This document shows positions 29,728-38,872 of a stretch of DNA of 64,000 bases, piece after piece. The DNA is taken from NCBI RefSeq assembly GCF_003002915.1, contig NZ_PVTG01000001.1:62001-126000 (forward strand), in the 5' to 3' direction. Within the stretch, counting starts at the first letter, position 1, and each line of letters opens with the position of its first letter. The position numbers and the translations under genes are program-made. The notes beneath the pieces were generated by a model that worked only from the letters and a program-made list of their open reading frames with translations, did not search any database and was not told the DNA's origin. This DNA comes from Geodermatophilus tzadiensis. Lineage in GTDB: Bacteria; Actinomycetota; Actinomycetes; Mycobacteriales; Geodermatophilaceae.

Positions 29728-29934
29728 GGGGGGCTCCTCACCGAGCGGTGCCGACCTGAGGTCGGCCTCGTGACCGACGCAGGGCCCTGACGAGCCTCCC
29801 CCTGACCCCGCGCAGACCGTGGCCTGCGTCACAGCACCTGTCCAGGGTCCTCCCGGCGAACGAGCAGGTCGCCGTTCCCGTCGGCCCGCCAGCCGTCACG
29901 ACCGGCAGGTGGTCGGTCACGCTGACGGCGGGCG

Positions 29935-30375
29935 TCAGCCGATCCGCTGGGTCAGGGACACGACGACCCCCTCTGGGCCCCGGACGTGGGCCATGAGCTA
30001 GACGTGCTCGTACTCCCCGACGCCGCCGACCAGGCCGTAGCCGTCGGCGGCCAGCCGGTCGACGGCGGCCCGGAGGTCGTCGACCTCGAAGGTCACGTTG
30101 CGCAGTCCCAGCTCGTTGGCCATCGCGGCGGGTGACCCCGGCACGGCGTCGGGCCGGTCGAAGCGCGACAGCTCCAGCCCGGTCCCGCCGCCGGGTGGCC
30201 GCAGCACGACGATCTCGGCTCGTGCACCGGGGACGCCGATGACGGTGTCCACGAACTCGCCCTCGAGGAACGTCCGCCCCTCGACCTCCAGCCCCAGGCC
30301 GACGAAGAAGGCCGTCGCCGCGTCGAGGTCGGCGACGGTGATGCCGACGTGGTCGAAGCGGAGCCCCTGCGCCAT
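29935..30375 (-). pseudogene. VOC-superfamily (glyoxalase-like) gene interrupted by an amber codon
   Basis: The first 125 codons encode a typical VOC domain (LRFDHVGITVADLDAATAFF, GLELSRFDRP, LRNVTFEVDDL). TAG at 29998-30000 follows YEHV, yet the same frame continues for 20 codons (LMAHVRGPEGVVVSL, QRIG) to TGA at 29935. These match the usual VOC C-terminus, including the last beta strand of the metal site. A single TGG-to-TAG change would explain it. It could be a decaying gene, a truncated protein of 125 residues (29998-30375), readthrough, or a sequencing error. It follows the multicopper oxidase gene by 47 bp. Confidence 0.75.
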
Positions 30376-30422
30376 GCGCGCGTCCTCCCTGCCCGTCCGG
30401 TCGGTGCGTCCCGGGTCCGGAC

Positions 30423-32024
30423 CTACGGGGCCGGCCTCGGGGCGAAGCGCGGGTCGAGGGGGTCCAGGCCCTCGTCGGCGCCGTCCCTGACCCAGAACTG
30501 GTGCATCATCATGTGGTCCTCGTGCCCGGAGTGGTGGCAGTGGATCGTGTACCGGCCGGTGTGCGGTCCGAACCGGACGGCGATGCGCACCAGCTCCTGC
30601 TCCCCCAGGTAGACGGCGTCCTTCGGCCCGTCCTCGTACGGCGCCGGTGGGCGGCCGTCGCGGTCGAGCACCCGGAAGTCCACGAGGTGCAGGTGCACCG
30701 GGTGGAACCAGCGCCGGGAGGGGTTCTCCAGCTCCCACACCTCGACGGTGCCGCGCTGCGGCTCCGCGACCGCCTGCCGGAACCCCGAGTCCTCGACGTC
30801 GGTCCAGGTCAGCCCGTTGATGGTCATCACGCCACCCCGGCTCTCGAAGCGCAACCGCCGGGTGGTCACCGCCTCGGCGGGGTCGATGGCGAGCACCCCC
30901 GCCGGGTCCAGGTCGGGCCACGCGTCCTCGCGCAGGACGGTGTCCGGGCCGCCCGGGTCGGTGCCGACGCGGAAGGCCATCACCTCGCCGGTGTGCTCGA
31001 AGTCGGCGGCGTTGGGCACGCCGAGGTTGCGCAGCTCCACCCGCTGTCCGGCGAGCGGCGCGAAGTCGACCAGGACGTCGTACCGCTCGGACATGCCGAG
31101 CCGCAGCTGGTCGACCGTCACCGGCCGGCGGAGCAGCCCGCCGTCGGTGGCGACCACCGTCATCGGCAGCCCGCCGGTCAGCCGGAGCAGGTAGCCGCGG
31201 GCGATCGAGGCGTTGAGCAGCCGGAACCGGTAGGTGCGCGGCCGCACCGGCACCTCCGGCCACGGCACCCCGTTGACCAGGACGACGTCGCCGAGGACCC
31301 CGTCGACGCTGTGCGGGTCCATGAGCAGCTGGCCGTCGGCGCGGAAGGCCACGTCGCTGATCGTCACGGGCACGTCGAACTCGTCGTCCACCGGGAACCC
31401 GAGGTCGGGTGCCCCCGTCTCGGGCAGCACGTGGTACTGCCCGAGCAGCCCGGTGTACATGTTCGGCGCGGTGTGGTGGACGGCGTGGTCGTGGTACCAG
31501 AGGGTCCGCGCGTCCTCCTCGTTGTCGTACTCGTGGTCCTTGAGGAAGCCCGGGTGGCTCAGGTCGTTGGCGTAGCCGTCGAACGGGGGCAGCGACGGGG
31601 ACCCGTGCAGGTGCGTGGAGGTGTGGAACTCGTACCCGAACAGCGGGTGGGCCGCGGGCAGGCGGTTGACCTGGCGCACGGTGACCCGCTGGTGGCGGCG
31701 CACCTTGATCGTCGGGCCGGGGTAGGAGCCGCCGTAGACCCACAGGGTCGTCTCGGGCTCGGACGGCGGCAGCAGCCGCACCGACGTGGGGGCCTGCACG
31801 ACCTCGACGACCGGGCGGCTGCCGGGCGCGTCGGGCACCCGCAGGACCGGCGGCTGCACGAACCGGTCGTACGGGGTGTACGGCTGCGGCAGGCGGTCCG
31901 CCGTCAGCTCCGAGACCCCGGCCGCGCGGGCGGTGCCGACGGCGGCCGACGGCAGGGCGAGGGCCGCCGCCCCCACCGCGGTGGCCTTGAGCACGCTGCG
32001 GCGGGTGAAGGCCCGGTCTGCCAT
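30423..32024 (-). CDS. Tat-exported multicopper oxidase (CotA/bilirubin-oxidase type)
   Basis: A 533-residue enzyme with a twin-arginine signal ([19 protein letters not shown]). All four copper-binding regions are visible: [21 protein letters not shown] and [13 protein letters not shown]. It oxidises phenolic substrates or metal ions and reduces oxygen to water outside the membrane; the natural substrate is unknown. The ATG follows AGGACGGA. It is divergent from a TetR regulator across 164 bp that hold two identical inverted repeats, and so may be under that regulator. Confidence 0.93.
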   Translation of the reverse strand: MADRAFTRRSVLKATAVGAAALALPSAAVGTARAAGVSELTADRLPQPYTPYDRFVQPPVLRVPDAPGSRPVVEVVQAPTSVRLLPPSEPETTLWVYGGSYPGPTIKVRRHQRVTVRQVNRLPAAHPLFGYEFHTSTHLHGSPSLPPFDGYANDLSHPGFLKDHEYDNEEDARTLWYHDHAVHHTAPNMYTGLLGQYHVLPETGAPDLGFPVDDEFDVPVTISDVAFRADGQLLMDPHSVDGVLGDVVLVNGVPWPEVPVRPRTYRFRLLNASIARGYLLRLTGGLPMTVVATDGGLLRRPVTVDQLRLGMSERYDVLVDFAPLAGQRVELRNLGVPNAADFEHTGEVMAFRVGTDPGGPDTVLREDAWPDLDPAGVLAIDPAEAVTTRRLRFESRGGVMTINGLTWTDVEDSGFRQAVAEPQRGTVEVWELENPSRRWFHPVHLHLVDFRVLDRDGRPPAPYEDGPKDAVYLGEQELVRIAVRFGPHTGRYTIHCHHSGHEDHMMMHQFWVRDGADEGLDPLDPRFAPRPAP

Positions 32025-32130
32025 GGGTCCGTCCTGACTGTGTCGCCGGTCACACTGCGGGTAACCATGCCCGACCGCCCGTCACCGCGCTCGCCGGCCC
32101 TCCCCGAGCGGTCCCGGGTGAGCGACACCA

Positions 32131-32168
32131 CCGACCATTTCGGTCGGCCGGCCGACCGGATCGGTCGG
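32131..32168. promoter_or_regulatory. Two tandem inverted-repeat operators for the TetR regulator
   Basis: CCGACC-N5-GGTCGG occurs twice, at 32131-32147 and 32152-32168, with centres 21 bp apart, about two helical turns. The overlap also makes a perfect 18-bp palindrome (32141-32158). The second site sits where the -35 of the tetR promoter would be (TACCGT -10 at 32175-32180). Confidence 0.75.
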
Positions 32169-32188
32169 GAAGGGCTACCGTAGGCGGC

Positions 32189-32785
32189 GTGGCACGACCC
32201 TTCCGGCACCAGGTCGACGCGGGCATCCTCGACCGCGCTGCCGCACTGTTCGCCCGCGGCGGCTTCGCCAAGACCTCCGTGCAGGACGTCGCCGACGCCG
32301 TCGGCCTGTCCAAGGCCGGCCTGCTGCACCACTTCCCGAGCAAGGACGCGCTGTACGAGGCCGTCCTGGCGCAGGCCGACACGCTGGGCACGCAGGTGCT
32401 CGACGAGGTCGGCGACCTCCCGGCGGGCGCGGCGCGCGACGTCCGCGCCGTCGAGGTGCTCGTCGACGTCGCCCTCGCCCACCCCGGCGTCGTCGCCCTG
32501 CTGCTCGCCCCGGCCACCCGCCCCGGCGGCGACGAGGAGGACCGGGCCTCGGCCACCTCCGAGCTGGTGCTGCGCGCCTTCGACGTCGACGTCGCCACCA
32601 CCGAGCCGCAGCGGGTCGTCCGGGTCCTCGGGGCGCTGGCCGCCCTCGCCGTCCTGACCCTCGCGGCCCACCAGCAGGACCGGACCACCGCGTGGCGGCC
32701 GCACGTCGTCGCCACCTGCACCGACGCGCTGGGTCACCGCCGCCCCGGCGCCGCCCGTCCCCACCCCGAGCAGGCGGAGGCCTGA
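32189..32785 (+). CDS. TetR-family transcriptional regulator
   Basis: A 198-residue protein with an N-terminal TetR DNA-binding domain (ILDRAAALFARGGFAKTSVQD, VADAVGLSKAGLLHHFPSKD). The C-terminal ligand domain is not diagnostic. The GTG start lies 8 bases after TACCGT, so the mRNA may be leaderless. It is followed after 5 bp by an MMPL exporter, the classic TetR-exporter arrangement, and is divergent from the multicopper oxidase. The operator repeats upstream suggest autoregulation. Confidence 0.92.
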   Translation: MARPFRHQVDAGILDRAAALFARGGFAKTSVQDVADAVGLSKAGLLHHFPSKDALYEAVLAQADTLGTQVLDEVGDLPAGAARDVRAVEVLVDVALAHPGVVALLLAPATRPGGDEEDRASATSELVLRAFDVDVATTEPQRVVRVLGALAALAVLTLAAHQQDRTTAWRPHVVATCTDALGHRRPGAARPHPEQAEA

Positions 32786-32790
32786 TCTGC

Positions 32791-34974
32791 ATGGCTGTCT
32801 TGTTGTCCCGGATCGGTGCCGCCTCGCACCGGCACCGGCTGCCGGTCGTCCTCGTCTGGCTCCTCGTCCTCGTGGGCGGCGGCGTCGGCGCGGTCACCCT
32901 CGCCGGTGAGACGTCGAGCTCGTTCTCCATCCCCGGACAGGAGTCGACGACCGCGCTCGAGCGCATCGGCGAGGAGTTCGGCGGGGTCGGCGGCGCGTCG
33001 GCCCGCGTGGTGCTGCAGGCGCCGGAGGGCCAGACGCTGGCCACGCCGGAGAACGCCGCCGCGGTCACCGGCCTGGCCGGCGAGCTCGCGCAGCTGCCCG
33101 GCGTCGTCTCGGCGACCGACCCGCTGGACCCGGCCGCGCCCGCGGTCAACCCCGAGCTGACCACCGGCTACAGCACCGTGACCTACGACGCCGCGCCCGG
33201 CGAGGTGACCCCCGAGCAGCAGGACGCGCTGCTGGCCGCCGTCGACGACGCCCGTGGCACCGGCCTGACCGTGGAGGTCGGCGGCGAGGCGGTGCAGGAG
33301 CCGCCGCACGTCGGCGGCCCGGCCGAGGCGATCGGCGTGGTCGTCGCGCTCCTGGTCCTCGCCGTCACCTACGGCGCGCTGGCGATGGCTGGTCTCAACC
33401 TGCTGACCGCGCTGGTCGGCGTCGGCATCGGCGTCCTCGGCATCACGATCGCCACCGGCTTCACCGAGCTGTCCTCGACCACGCCCACGCTGGCCGCGAT
33501 GCTCGGCCTGGCCGTCGGCATCGACTACGCGCTGTTCATCGTGACCCGCTTCCGCCAGGAGCTGCGCGGGGGCGCCGACGTGGCCACCGCGGTCGCCGTC
33601 GCCACCGGCACCGCCGGGTCGGCCGTGGTCACCGCCGGGCTCACCGTGGTCATCGCGCTGGTCGGCCTGGCCGTCGTCGGCATCCCGTTCCTGACCCAGA
33701 TGGGCGTGGCCGCCGCCGCCACCATCGTCGTCGCCGTCCTCGTCGCGCTGACCCTGGTGCCGGCCGTGCTGGGCTTCCTCGGCGTCCGGGCGCTGCCGCG
33801 CCGGCAGCGGCCCGGCAGCGCCCGGCACGGCGCGCACGAGGCCGCCCGGCCCGGCTTCCTCGCCGGCTGGGTCGCCACCGTCACCCGCCACCGGGCGGTC
33901 ACGCTGCTGCTGGCGGTCGTCGCTCTCGGCACGGTCGCGGTGCCGTTCTTCTCGATGCAGACCACGCTGGTGCAGGCGCCGCCGGCCGACAGCACCCAGG
34001 AGCGCGCGCAGGAGCTGCTCGCCGACGGCTTCGGGGAGGGGTTCAACGGCCCGATCACCGTGCTGATCGAGGGCGACGGCGCGCCGCGGACGGCGGCCGG
34101 CCTCAGCGGCCCGGTGGGCGAGCTGGACGACGTCGCGCTGGTCACCCCGCCGGTGCCGAACGCCGACGGCACCGCCGCGCTGCTCACCGTCATCCCGGAG
34201 TCCGGCCCGACCGACCCGGCCACCGAGCAGCTGGTCGCCGACCTGCGCGACCTGCTCGCCGGCACCGACGGGGTGCAGGCGTCGGTGACCGGCCAGACGG
34301 CGGTCAGCGTCGACGTCGCGCAGAGCCTGGACGAGGCGCTGCCGGTCTACCTCGCGCTGGTCGTCGGGCTGGCGCTGGTGCTCCTCGTGCTGGTCTTCCG
34401 CTCGCTGCTGGTGCCGCTGGTCGGCGTCCTGGGCTTCGTGCTCACCGTCGGCGCGGCGCTGGGCGCCACCGTGGCGGTGTTCCAGTGGGGCTGGCTGGCC
34501 GACGTGGTCAACCTCGACTCGACCGGCCCGCTGATCAGCCTCACGCCGATCCTGGTCATCGGCATCCTGTTCGGCCTGGCGATGGACTACCAGATCTTCC
34601 TGGTCTCGCGGATGCACGAGGCGCACGCCCACGGCACCGCGCCGCTGGAGGCCATCCGCACCGGCTTCCGCCAGGCGGCCCCCGTGGTCGTCGCCGCCGC
34701 GCTGATCATGTTCAGCGTCTTCGCCGGGTTCGTCCCGGCCGGTGAGGCCACCATCAAGTCGATCGCCTTCGCGCTGGCCGCCGGGATCCTGTTCGACGCC
34801 TTCGTCGTGCGCATGGTGCTGGTGCCGGCGGCGCTGGCCCTGCTCGGCGGCCGGGCGTGGTGGCTGCCGCGCTGGCTGCGCTGGCTGCCGGTGCTCGACG
34901 TCGAGGGCGCCGCGCTCGAGCGGACCCCGGCCCGCGAGGACAGCGGCGAGCTGGTCGGGGCCACCCGGCACTGA
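32791..34974 (+). CDS. MMPL/RND-family exporter
   Basis: A 727-residue transporter with two repeated halves, each with an extracytoplasmic domain after the first helix followed by five more helices. The proton-relay Asp-Tyr pairs are in GLAVGIDYALFIVTRF and FGLAMDYQIFLVSRMHEA. MMPL proteins in actinobacteria export lipids, siderophores or drugs; at about 730 residues it resembles YdfJ-type members rather than the 950-residue mycobacterial MmpL lipid exporters. It is 5 bp downstream of the TetR gene, with GGCGGAGG upstream of the ATG. A hairpin follows. Confidence 0.92.
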   Translation: MAVLLSRIGAASHRHRLPVVLVWLLVLVGGGVGAVTLAGETSSSFSIPGQESTTALERIGEEFGGVGGASARVVLQAPEGQTLATPENAAAVTGLAGELAQLPGVVSATDPLDPAAPAVNPELTTGYSTVTYDAAPGEVTPEQQDALLAAVDDARGTGLTVEVGGEAVQEPPHVGGPAEAIGVVVALLVLAVTYGALAMAGLNLLTALVGVGIGVLGITIATGFTELSSTTPTLAAMLGLAVGIDYALFIVTRFRQELRGGADVATAVAVATGTAGSAVVTAGLTVVIALVGLAVVGIPFLTQMGVAAAATIVVAVLVALTLVPAVLGFLGVRALPRRQRPGSARHGAHEAARPGFLAGWVATVTRHRAVTLLLAVVALGTVAVPFFSMQTTLVQAPPADSTQERAQELLADGFGEGFNGPITVLIEGDGAPRTAAGLSGPVGELDDVALVTPPVPNADGTAALLTVIPESGPTDPATEQLVADLRDLLAGTDGVQASVTGQTAVSVDVAQSLDEALPVYLALVVGLALVLLVLVFRSLLVPLVGVLGFVLTVGAALGATVAVFQWGWLADVVNLDSTGPLISLTPILVIGILFGLAMDYQIFLVSRMHEAHAHGTAPLEAIRTGFRQAAPVVVAAALIMFSVFAGFVPAGEATIKSIAFALAAGILFDAFVVRMVLVPAALALLGGRAWWLPRWLRWLPVLDVEGAALERTPAREDSGELVGATRH

Positions 34975-34980
34975 GGTGCG

Positions 34981-35014
34981 GGCCCGGCCGGCGCCCCGCG
35001 GCGCCGGCCGGGCC
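34981..35014 (+). terminator. Hairpin after the MMPL gene
   Basis: A perfect 15-bp GC stem (34981-34995 with 35000-35014) and a 4-base loop, 6 bp after the stop codon. No U-tract. Confidence 0.75.
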
Positions 35015-35041
35015 GGTACCCGACCGTCCGGAACGGCGGGT

Positions 35042-35047
35042 TACCGT
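35042..35047 (+). promoter_or_regulatory. -10 box for the alpha/beta hydrolase, leaderless start
   Basis: TACCGT ends 6 bases before the ATG, with no ribosome binding site between. Confidence 0.5.
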
Positions 35048-35053
35048 CCGGCC

Positions 35054-35947
35054 ATGGAGCACACCGGGGTGCAGACGGTCCGCGTCGGCGACGTCGAGCT
35101 GGCCTACGAGACCTTCGGCTCGGCGGAGGACACGCCGCTGCTGCTGGTCATGGGCCTGGCCACGCAGATGATCGGCTGGCCCGACGAGTTCTGCCGGATG
35201 CTGGCCGAGCGCGGCCTGTACGTCGTCCGGTTCGACAACCGCGACATCGGCCTGTCCACCCACCTCGACGCCGCCGGCAAGCCGGACGTGCTGGCCGTCA
35301 TGGGCGGCGACCGGTCGGGCGTCCCCTACCTGCTGGCCGACATGGCCGACGACACCGCCGGCCTGCTCGACGCGCTCGGGATCGACAGCGCGCACGTGGT
35401 CGGCGCCTCGATGGGCGGGATGATCGCCCAGTCGCTGGCCGTCCGGCACCCGGAGCGGGTGCGCAGCCTGACCTCGATCATGTCGACGACCGGCGACCCG
35501 GCGGTCGGCGCACCGGCCGAGGCCGCGCTCGGGGTGCTCCTCGCGCCCCCGGCCGCCGACCGCGACGCCGCCGTGCAGCGCGCCGTCGACGCCTACCGGG
35601 TGATCGGCTCCCCCGGCTTCGAGCTCGACGAGCACGCCCTGCGCGAGCGGGCCGGGCTGTCCTACGACCGGGCGTACAACCCCGCCGGTGTCGCCCGGCA
35701 GCTCGCCGCGATCCTGGCCAGCCCCGACCGCACGGCCGACCTCGCGCGGGTCGCCGTCCCGACGCTCGTCGTGCACGGCGAGCAGGACGCGCTGGTGGAC
35801 GTGTCCGGCGGCCGGGCGACGGCGGCGGCGATCCCGGGCGCCGAGCTGCTCGTCGTCGACGGGATGGGCCACGACCTGCCGCGCGAGGTGTGGCCGCAGC
35901 TGGTCGACCGGATCACCGCGCTGACCGCCCGCGCCGACGGCCGCTGA
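35054..35947 (+). CDS. Alpha/beta-fold hydrolase
   Basis: A 297-residue alpha/beta hydrolase with nucleophile elbow VVGASMGGMIAQ, a conserved FDNRDIGLSTHLD segment after strand 3, the acid in VHGEQDALVD and the histidine in DGMGHDLPREVW. The FDNRDxG segment places it with esterases and hydrolases often annotated near polyketide or aclacinomycin methylesterases; substrate is unknown. It is monocistronic, between a -10 box and a perfect terminator palindrome. Confidence 0.9.
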   Translation: MEHTGVQTVRVGDVELAYETFGSAEDTPLLLVMGLATQMIGWPDEFCRMLAERGLYVVRFDNRDIGLSTHLDAAGKPDVLAVMGGDRSGVPYLLADMADDTAGLLDALGIDSAHVVGASMGGMIAQSLAVRHPERVRSLTSIMSTTGDPAVGAPAEAALGVLLAPPAADRDAAVQRAVDAYRVIGSPGFELDEHALRERAGLSYDRAYNPAGVARQLAAILASPDRTADLARVAVPTLVVHGEQDALVDVSGGRATAAAIPGAELLVVDGMGHDLPREVWPQLVDRITALTARADGR

Positions 35948-35948
35948 G

Positions 35949-35980
35949 TCCCGGTGCCCCGCCGCGGCGGGGCACCGGGA
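35949..35980. terminator. Bidirectional terminator between convergent genes
   Basis: A perfect 32-bp palindrome (16-bp arms, GGTGCCCCGCCG core) lying 1 bp after the hydrolase stop and 6 bp before the stop of the convergent dehydrogenase gene. Confidence 0.85.
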
Positions 35981-35986
35981 GCCCGG

Positions 35987-36757
35987 TCAGCTGGTGAGCA
36001 TGCCGCCCTCGACCGGGATCGTCGTCCCGGTGACGTAGCCGCCGGCCTCGCTGACCAGGAACACCAGCGCCGCGGCGAGCTCCATCGGGTCGCCGGCCCG
36101 GCCGACGAGTACGCGGGCCATCTGCTGGTCGAGGTAGCCCTCGGGGTACTGGTCGGTCATCTCCGAGGCGAAGAAGCCCGGCGCCAGCGCGTTGACCCGG
36201 ATGCCCTTGCGGCCGGTCCACTGCTGGGCCAGGTCGCGGGTCAGCCCGATGAGCCCGGCCTTGCTGGCCGCGTAGGCCGCCTGGGGCAGCCCGGCGGTGG
36301 TCAGCCCGAGGATGCTCGAGATGTTCACGATCGAGCTGCCCGGCTGCATGACCCGCCCGCAGGCCTGCGCCATCCAGTAGCAGCCGTTGAGGTTGACGTC
36401 GATGACCTGCCGGAACTGCTCGGGCGTCTCCCGGGTGGCCGGGACGGCGGTGCCGATGCCGGCGTTGTTCACCAGGACGTCGACCCGGCCGAACTCGGCC
36501 ATCGTCGCGTCGACCAGCGCCTGGCAGTCCTCGGCGCGCGCCACGTCGGTGCGCACGGTGATCGCTCGCCGGCCCGCGGCCTCGACCGCCTCCTTCGTCT
36601 CCGCCATCCGGTCCTCGCGGCGCGCGCCGAGCGCGACGTCGGCGCCGGCCTGCGCCAGCGCCCGGGCGAACACCACGCCCAGACCCGAGGACGCCCCCGT
36701 CACGATCGCCACCCTGCCGTCGAGCCGGAACATGTCCAGGACGGTCCTGTCCGCCAC
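35987..36757 (-). CDS. Short-chain dehydrogenase/reductase
   Basis: A 256-residue classical SDR: cofactor motif VTGASSGLGVVFARAL, structural NNAG in LVNNAGIGTA, the catalytic Ser in NISSILGL and YxxxK in AAYAASKAGLIG. A basic residue after the glycine motif (LGARREDR) favours NADP(H). The GTG at 36757 fits the family N-terminus (MFRLDGRVAIVTG close behind). It is divergent from a polyhydroxyalkanoate-synthase-like unit and could reduce a 3-oxoacyl substrate for it, but that is inference; it may equally be a sugar-acid dehydrogenase. Confidence 0.9.
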   Translation of the reverse strand: MADRTVLDMFRLDGRVAIVTGASSGLGVVFARALAQAGADVALGARREDRMAETKEAVEAAGRRAITVRTDVARAEDCQALVDATMAEFGRVDVLVNNAGIGTAVPATRETPEQFRQVIDVNLNGCYWMAQACGRVMQPGSSIVNISSILGLTTAGLPQAAYAASKAGLIGLTRDLAQQWTGRKGIRVNALAPGFFASEMTDQYPEGYLDQQMARVLVGRAGDPMELAAALVFLVSEAGGYVTGTTIPVEGGMLTS

Positions 36758-36882
36758 GCGCCACTCCCTCGGTCGTCGCCGATGCCTGCCCGGACGGTAT
36801 CCGGCACCCGTGTGGGGTGGATCACCGGCCGGGCGGGTAGGGGGCCCGACGCGGGCAGCCGGGCCCGGGAGGAGGTCGGACG

Positions 36883-37296
36883 ATGACGTCGGGGACACCA
36901 GCGGGACCGCCGCTGTGGCGGCAGGCCTTCGACGCTGCGGAGAAGCGGGTCACCCCGCACGCGGAGAGCCTGGTGCGCACACCGGGCTTCGCCACCGGCG
37001 TCGCGCTGGTGCGGCGGGTGCAGAACCTGGCCAAGGACACCGCCCGCGGCGTCTCCGCCCGCGCCTGGCACCTGGTCAACCTGCCGGCGGGCACCGACGT
37101 CGCCCGCCTGCGCGCCCAGGTCGGCGCCCTGGACCGCGAGGTCCGGCGGCTGACCGTGCAGTTGGAGAACGAGCGCCGCCGTCCGCGGCCTGCCGACGTC
37201 CCCCGGGAGGAACACGATGCCGACGGTGCCCAGTCCCCAGGCGGTCCTCGACCGCGTCCGGCGCGACGTGGAGCGCAACGCCCTCCGCGCGCGTAA
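36883..37296 (+). CDS. Small coiled-coil protein, possible partner of the PHA-synthase-like enzyme
   Basis: A 137-residue protein. Residues 1-65 are an amphipathic helical region (PLWRQAFDAAEKRVTPHAE, LVRRVQNLAKDTARGV). Residues 70-100 form a short coiled coil (VARLRAQVGALDREVRRLTV), after which the sequence is Arg/Pro-rich. The ATG has a strong GGGAGGAGG upstream. Its last 80 bases overlap the next gene in another frame. Size, coiled coil and position recall the small PhaE/PhaR subunits or phasins that partner short PhaC enzymes, but I see no diagnostic motif. Confidence 0.65.
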   Translation: MTSGTPAGPPLWRQAFDAAEKRVTPHAESLVRTPGFATGVALVRRVQNLAKDTARGVSARAWHLVNLPAGTDVARLRAQVGALDREVRRLTVQLENERRRPRPADVPREEHDADGAQSPGGPRPRPARRGAQRPPRA

Positions 37297-38305
37297 CGGG
37301 ATCAAGCTCGTCGCCGGTGTCGACCGGCCGGGCGTGGGGCTGACGCCCAAGGACGTCGTCTGGGAGCGCGGCCGCACCCAGCTGTGGCACTACCGCAGCG
37401 ACAAGGTGCGGTACTCCCCGCCGCTGCTCATCGTGTTCAGCCTGGTCAGCCGCAGCTACATCCTCGACCTGACGCCGGGCAACAGCTTCGTCGAGCAGCT
37501 GCTCGACGCCGGCTTCGACGTCTACCTGGTCGACTGGGGCGAGCCCGACGAGCGGGACGCGCAGAACCGCCTCGAGGACTACGTCGACGACTACGTGCCG
37601 GCCGCCGTCGAGCGGGTGCGCGAGCTCTCGGGCGCCGACGAGGTCAACCTGTTCGGGTACTGCTTCGGCGGCGACCTCTCCCTGCTCTACGCCGCCCACC
37701 ACCCCGACGCGCCGCTGCGCAGCCTCACCGTGCTGGCCACCCCGGTCGACTTCACGAAGATGGGGCCGATGGCCGACGTCTTCCGCGGCGGGCTGGAGGT
37801 CGACGACGTCGTCGACGAGGACGGCAACGTGCCGCCCCGGGTGGTGGTGCAGGGCTTCAAGACCCTCACCCCCACCGCGGAGGTCACCCGCTACGTGACG
37901 CTGTGGGAACGGCTCTGGAACGACGAGTACGTCTCGGCCTACCAGGCGATGACCGGCTGGTCGGACGACCACATCCCGTTCCCCGGCGCGGCGGCGCGCG
38001 AGACGGTGCAGATGCTGGTGCGCGACAACGCGATGGTCACCGACCGGCTGACCGTCGGCGGCGACCCGGTGCACCTGTCCGACATCCGGCTGCCGTTCCT
38101 CACCGTGCGCGCCGAGCGCGACCACATCGTCCCGCCGGAGGCGACCGCGCCGCTGATCGACCTGGTCGGCTCCGAGGACAAGCACGAGCTGCGGCTCGAC
38201 GCCGGGCACATGGGTCTCGTCGTGGGCCGGACGGCGGCCAGGACGACGGTGCCGGAGATCATCGGCTTCCTCCGGAAGCGCAGCGACGAGGTCGGGGAGG
38301 ACTGA
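37217..38305 (+). CDS. Polyhydroxyalkanoate-synthase-like (PhaC family) alpha/beta hydrolase
   Basis: A 362-residue enzyme with the PhaC lipase-like box GYCFGG, where cysteine (residue 149) replaces the serine of ordinary lipases. Other PhaC features are DVYLVDWGEPDERD, FTKMGPMADVF and the C-terminal His in LDAGHMGLVVG. The length is that of class III/IV synthases (about 355), which need a small second subunit; the overlapping upstream gene is a candidate. The ATG follows GGGAGGA. No thiolase or classical phaB neighbour is present, so granule formation is not proven. An acetyltransferase gene follows by 2 bp. Confidence 0.85.
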   Translation: MPTVPSPQAVLDRVRRDVERNALRARNGIKLVAGVDRPGVGLTPKDVVWERGRTQLWHYRSDKVRYSPPLLIVFSLVSRSYILDLTPGNSFVEQLLDAGFDVYLVDWGEPDERDAQNRLEDYVDDYVPAAVERVRELSGADEVNLFGYCFGGDLSLLYAAHHPDAPLRSLTVLATPVDFTKMGPMADVFRGGLEVDDVVDEDGNVPPRVVVQGFKTLTPTAEVTRYVTLWERLWNDEYVSAYQAMTGWSDDHIPFPGAAARETVQMLVRDNAMVTDRLTVGGDPVHLSDIRLPFLTVRAERDHIVPPEATAPLIDLVGSEDKHELRLDAGHMGLVVGRTAARTTVPEIIGFLRKRSDEVGED

Positions 38306-38307
38306 AC

Positions 38308-38865
38308 GTGGAGGTCGTCGAACTGCAGGCCGCGCACTGCGAGGCGCTGCTGCGCTTCTTCGGACAGCTGCCCGAGGGCGACCTGACCTTCATCGAGGAG
38401 GAGGTCACCGACCCCGACGTCGTCCGCTCGTGGGCGGCGGGCAAGGCGCCGGGGCGGCGGTGGGTCGCCCTCGACGGTGCGGACGGCGACGGCGGCGAGG
38501 TGGCCGGCTACGTCGCCGTCCGGCCGCTGCCGGGCTGGTCCTCGCACGTGGGCGAGGTGCGGCTGGTGGTCTCCCCCACCCGGCGCGGCTCCGGCCTGGG
38601 CCGCCGGCTCGCCCGCCAGGCGCTGGTGTCGGCGGTCGGCGACGGGCTGCGCAAGCTCGTCGTGGAGGTCGTCGCCGAGCAGGGCTCGGCGCTGGCGCTG
38701 TTCAGCGCGCTGGGCTTCACCGGGGAGGCGCTGCTGCGCGACCACGTCCGTGACCGCGAGGGCGAGCTGCGCGACCTCATGGTGCTGGCCCACCACGTCG
38801 ACGAGACGTGGTCGGGCATGGCCACCGTCGGCCTCGACGAGGCCCTCGGCCAGGACCTGAGCTAG
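38308..38865 (+). CDS. GNAT-family N-acetyltransferase
   Basis: A 185-residue GNAT protein with acetyl-CoA-binding motif A in VGEVRLVVSPTRRGSGLGRRL and the strand-helix element ALFSALGFTGEALLRDHV. The GTG at 38308 follows GGGGAGGAC and lies 2 bp after the PhaC-like stop, so the two are probably co-transcribed. Substrate is unknown. It converges on the ABC-F gene, 7 bp apart, with no strong hairpin between. Confidence 0.85.
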   Translation: MEVVELQAAHCEALLRFFGQLPEGDLTFIEEEVTDPDVVRSWAAGKAPGRRWVALDGADGDGGEVAGYVAVRPLPGWSSHVGEVRLVVSPTRRGSGLGRRLARQALVSAVGDGLRKLVVEVVAEQGSALALFSALGFTGEALLRDHVRDREGELRDLMVLAHHVDETWSGMATVGLDEALGQDLS

Positions 38866-38872
38866 ATCCCGG

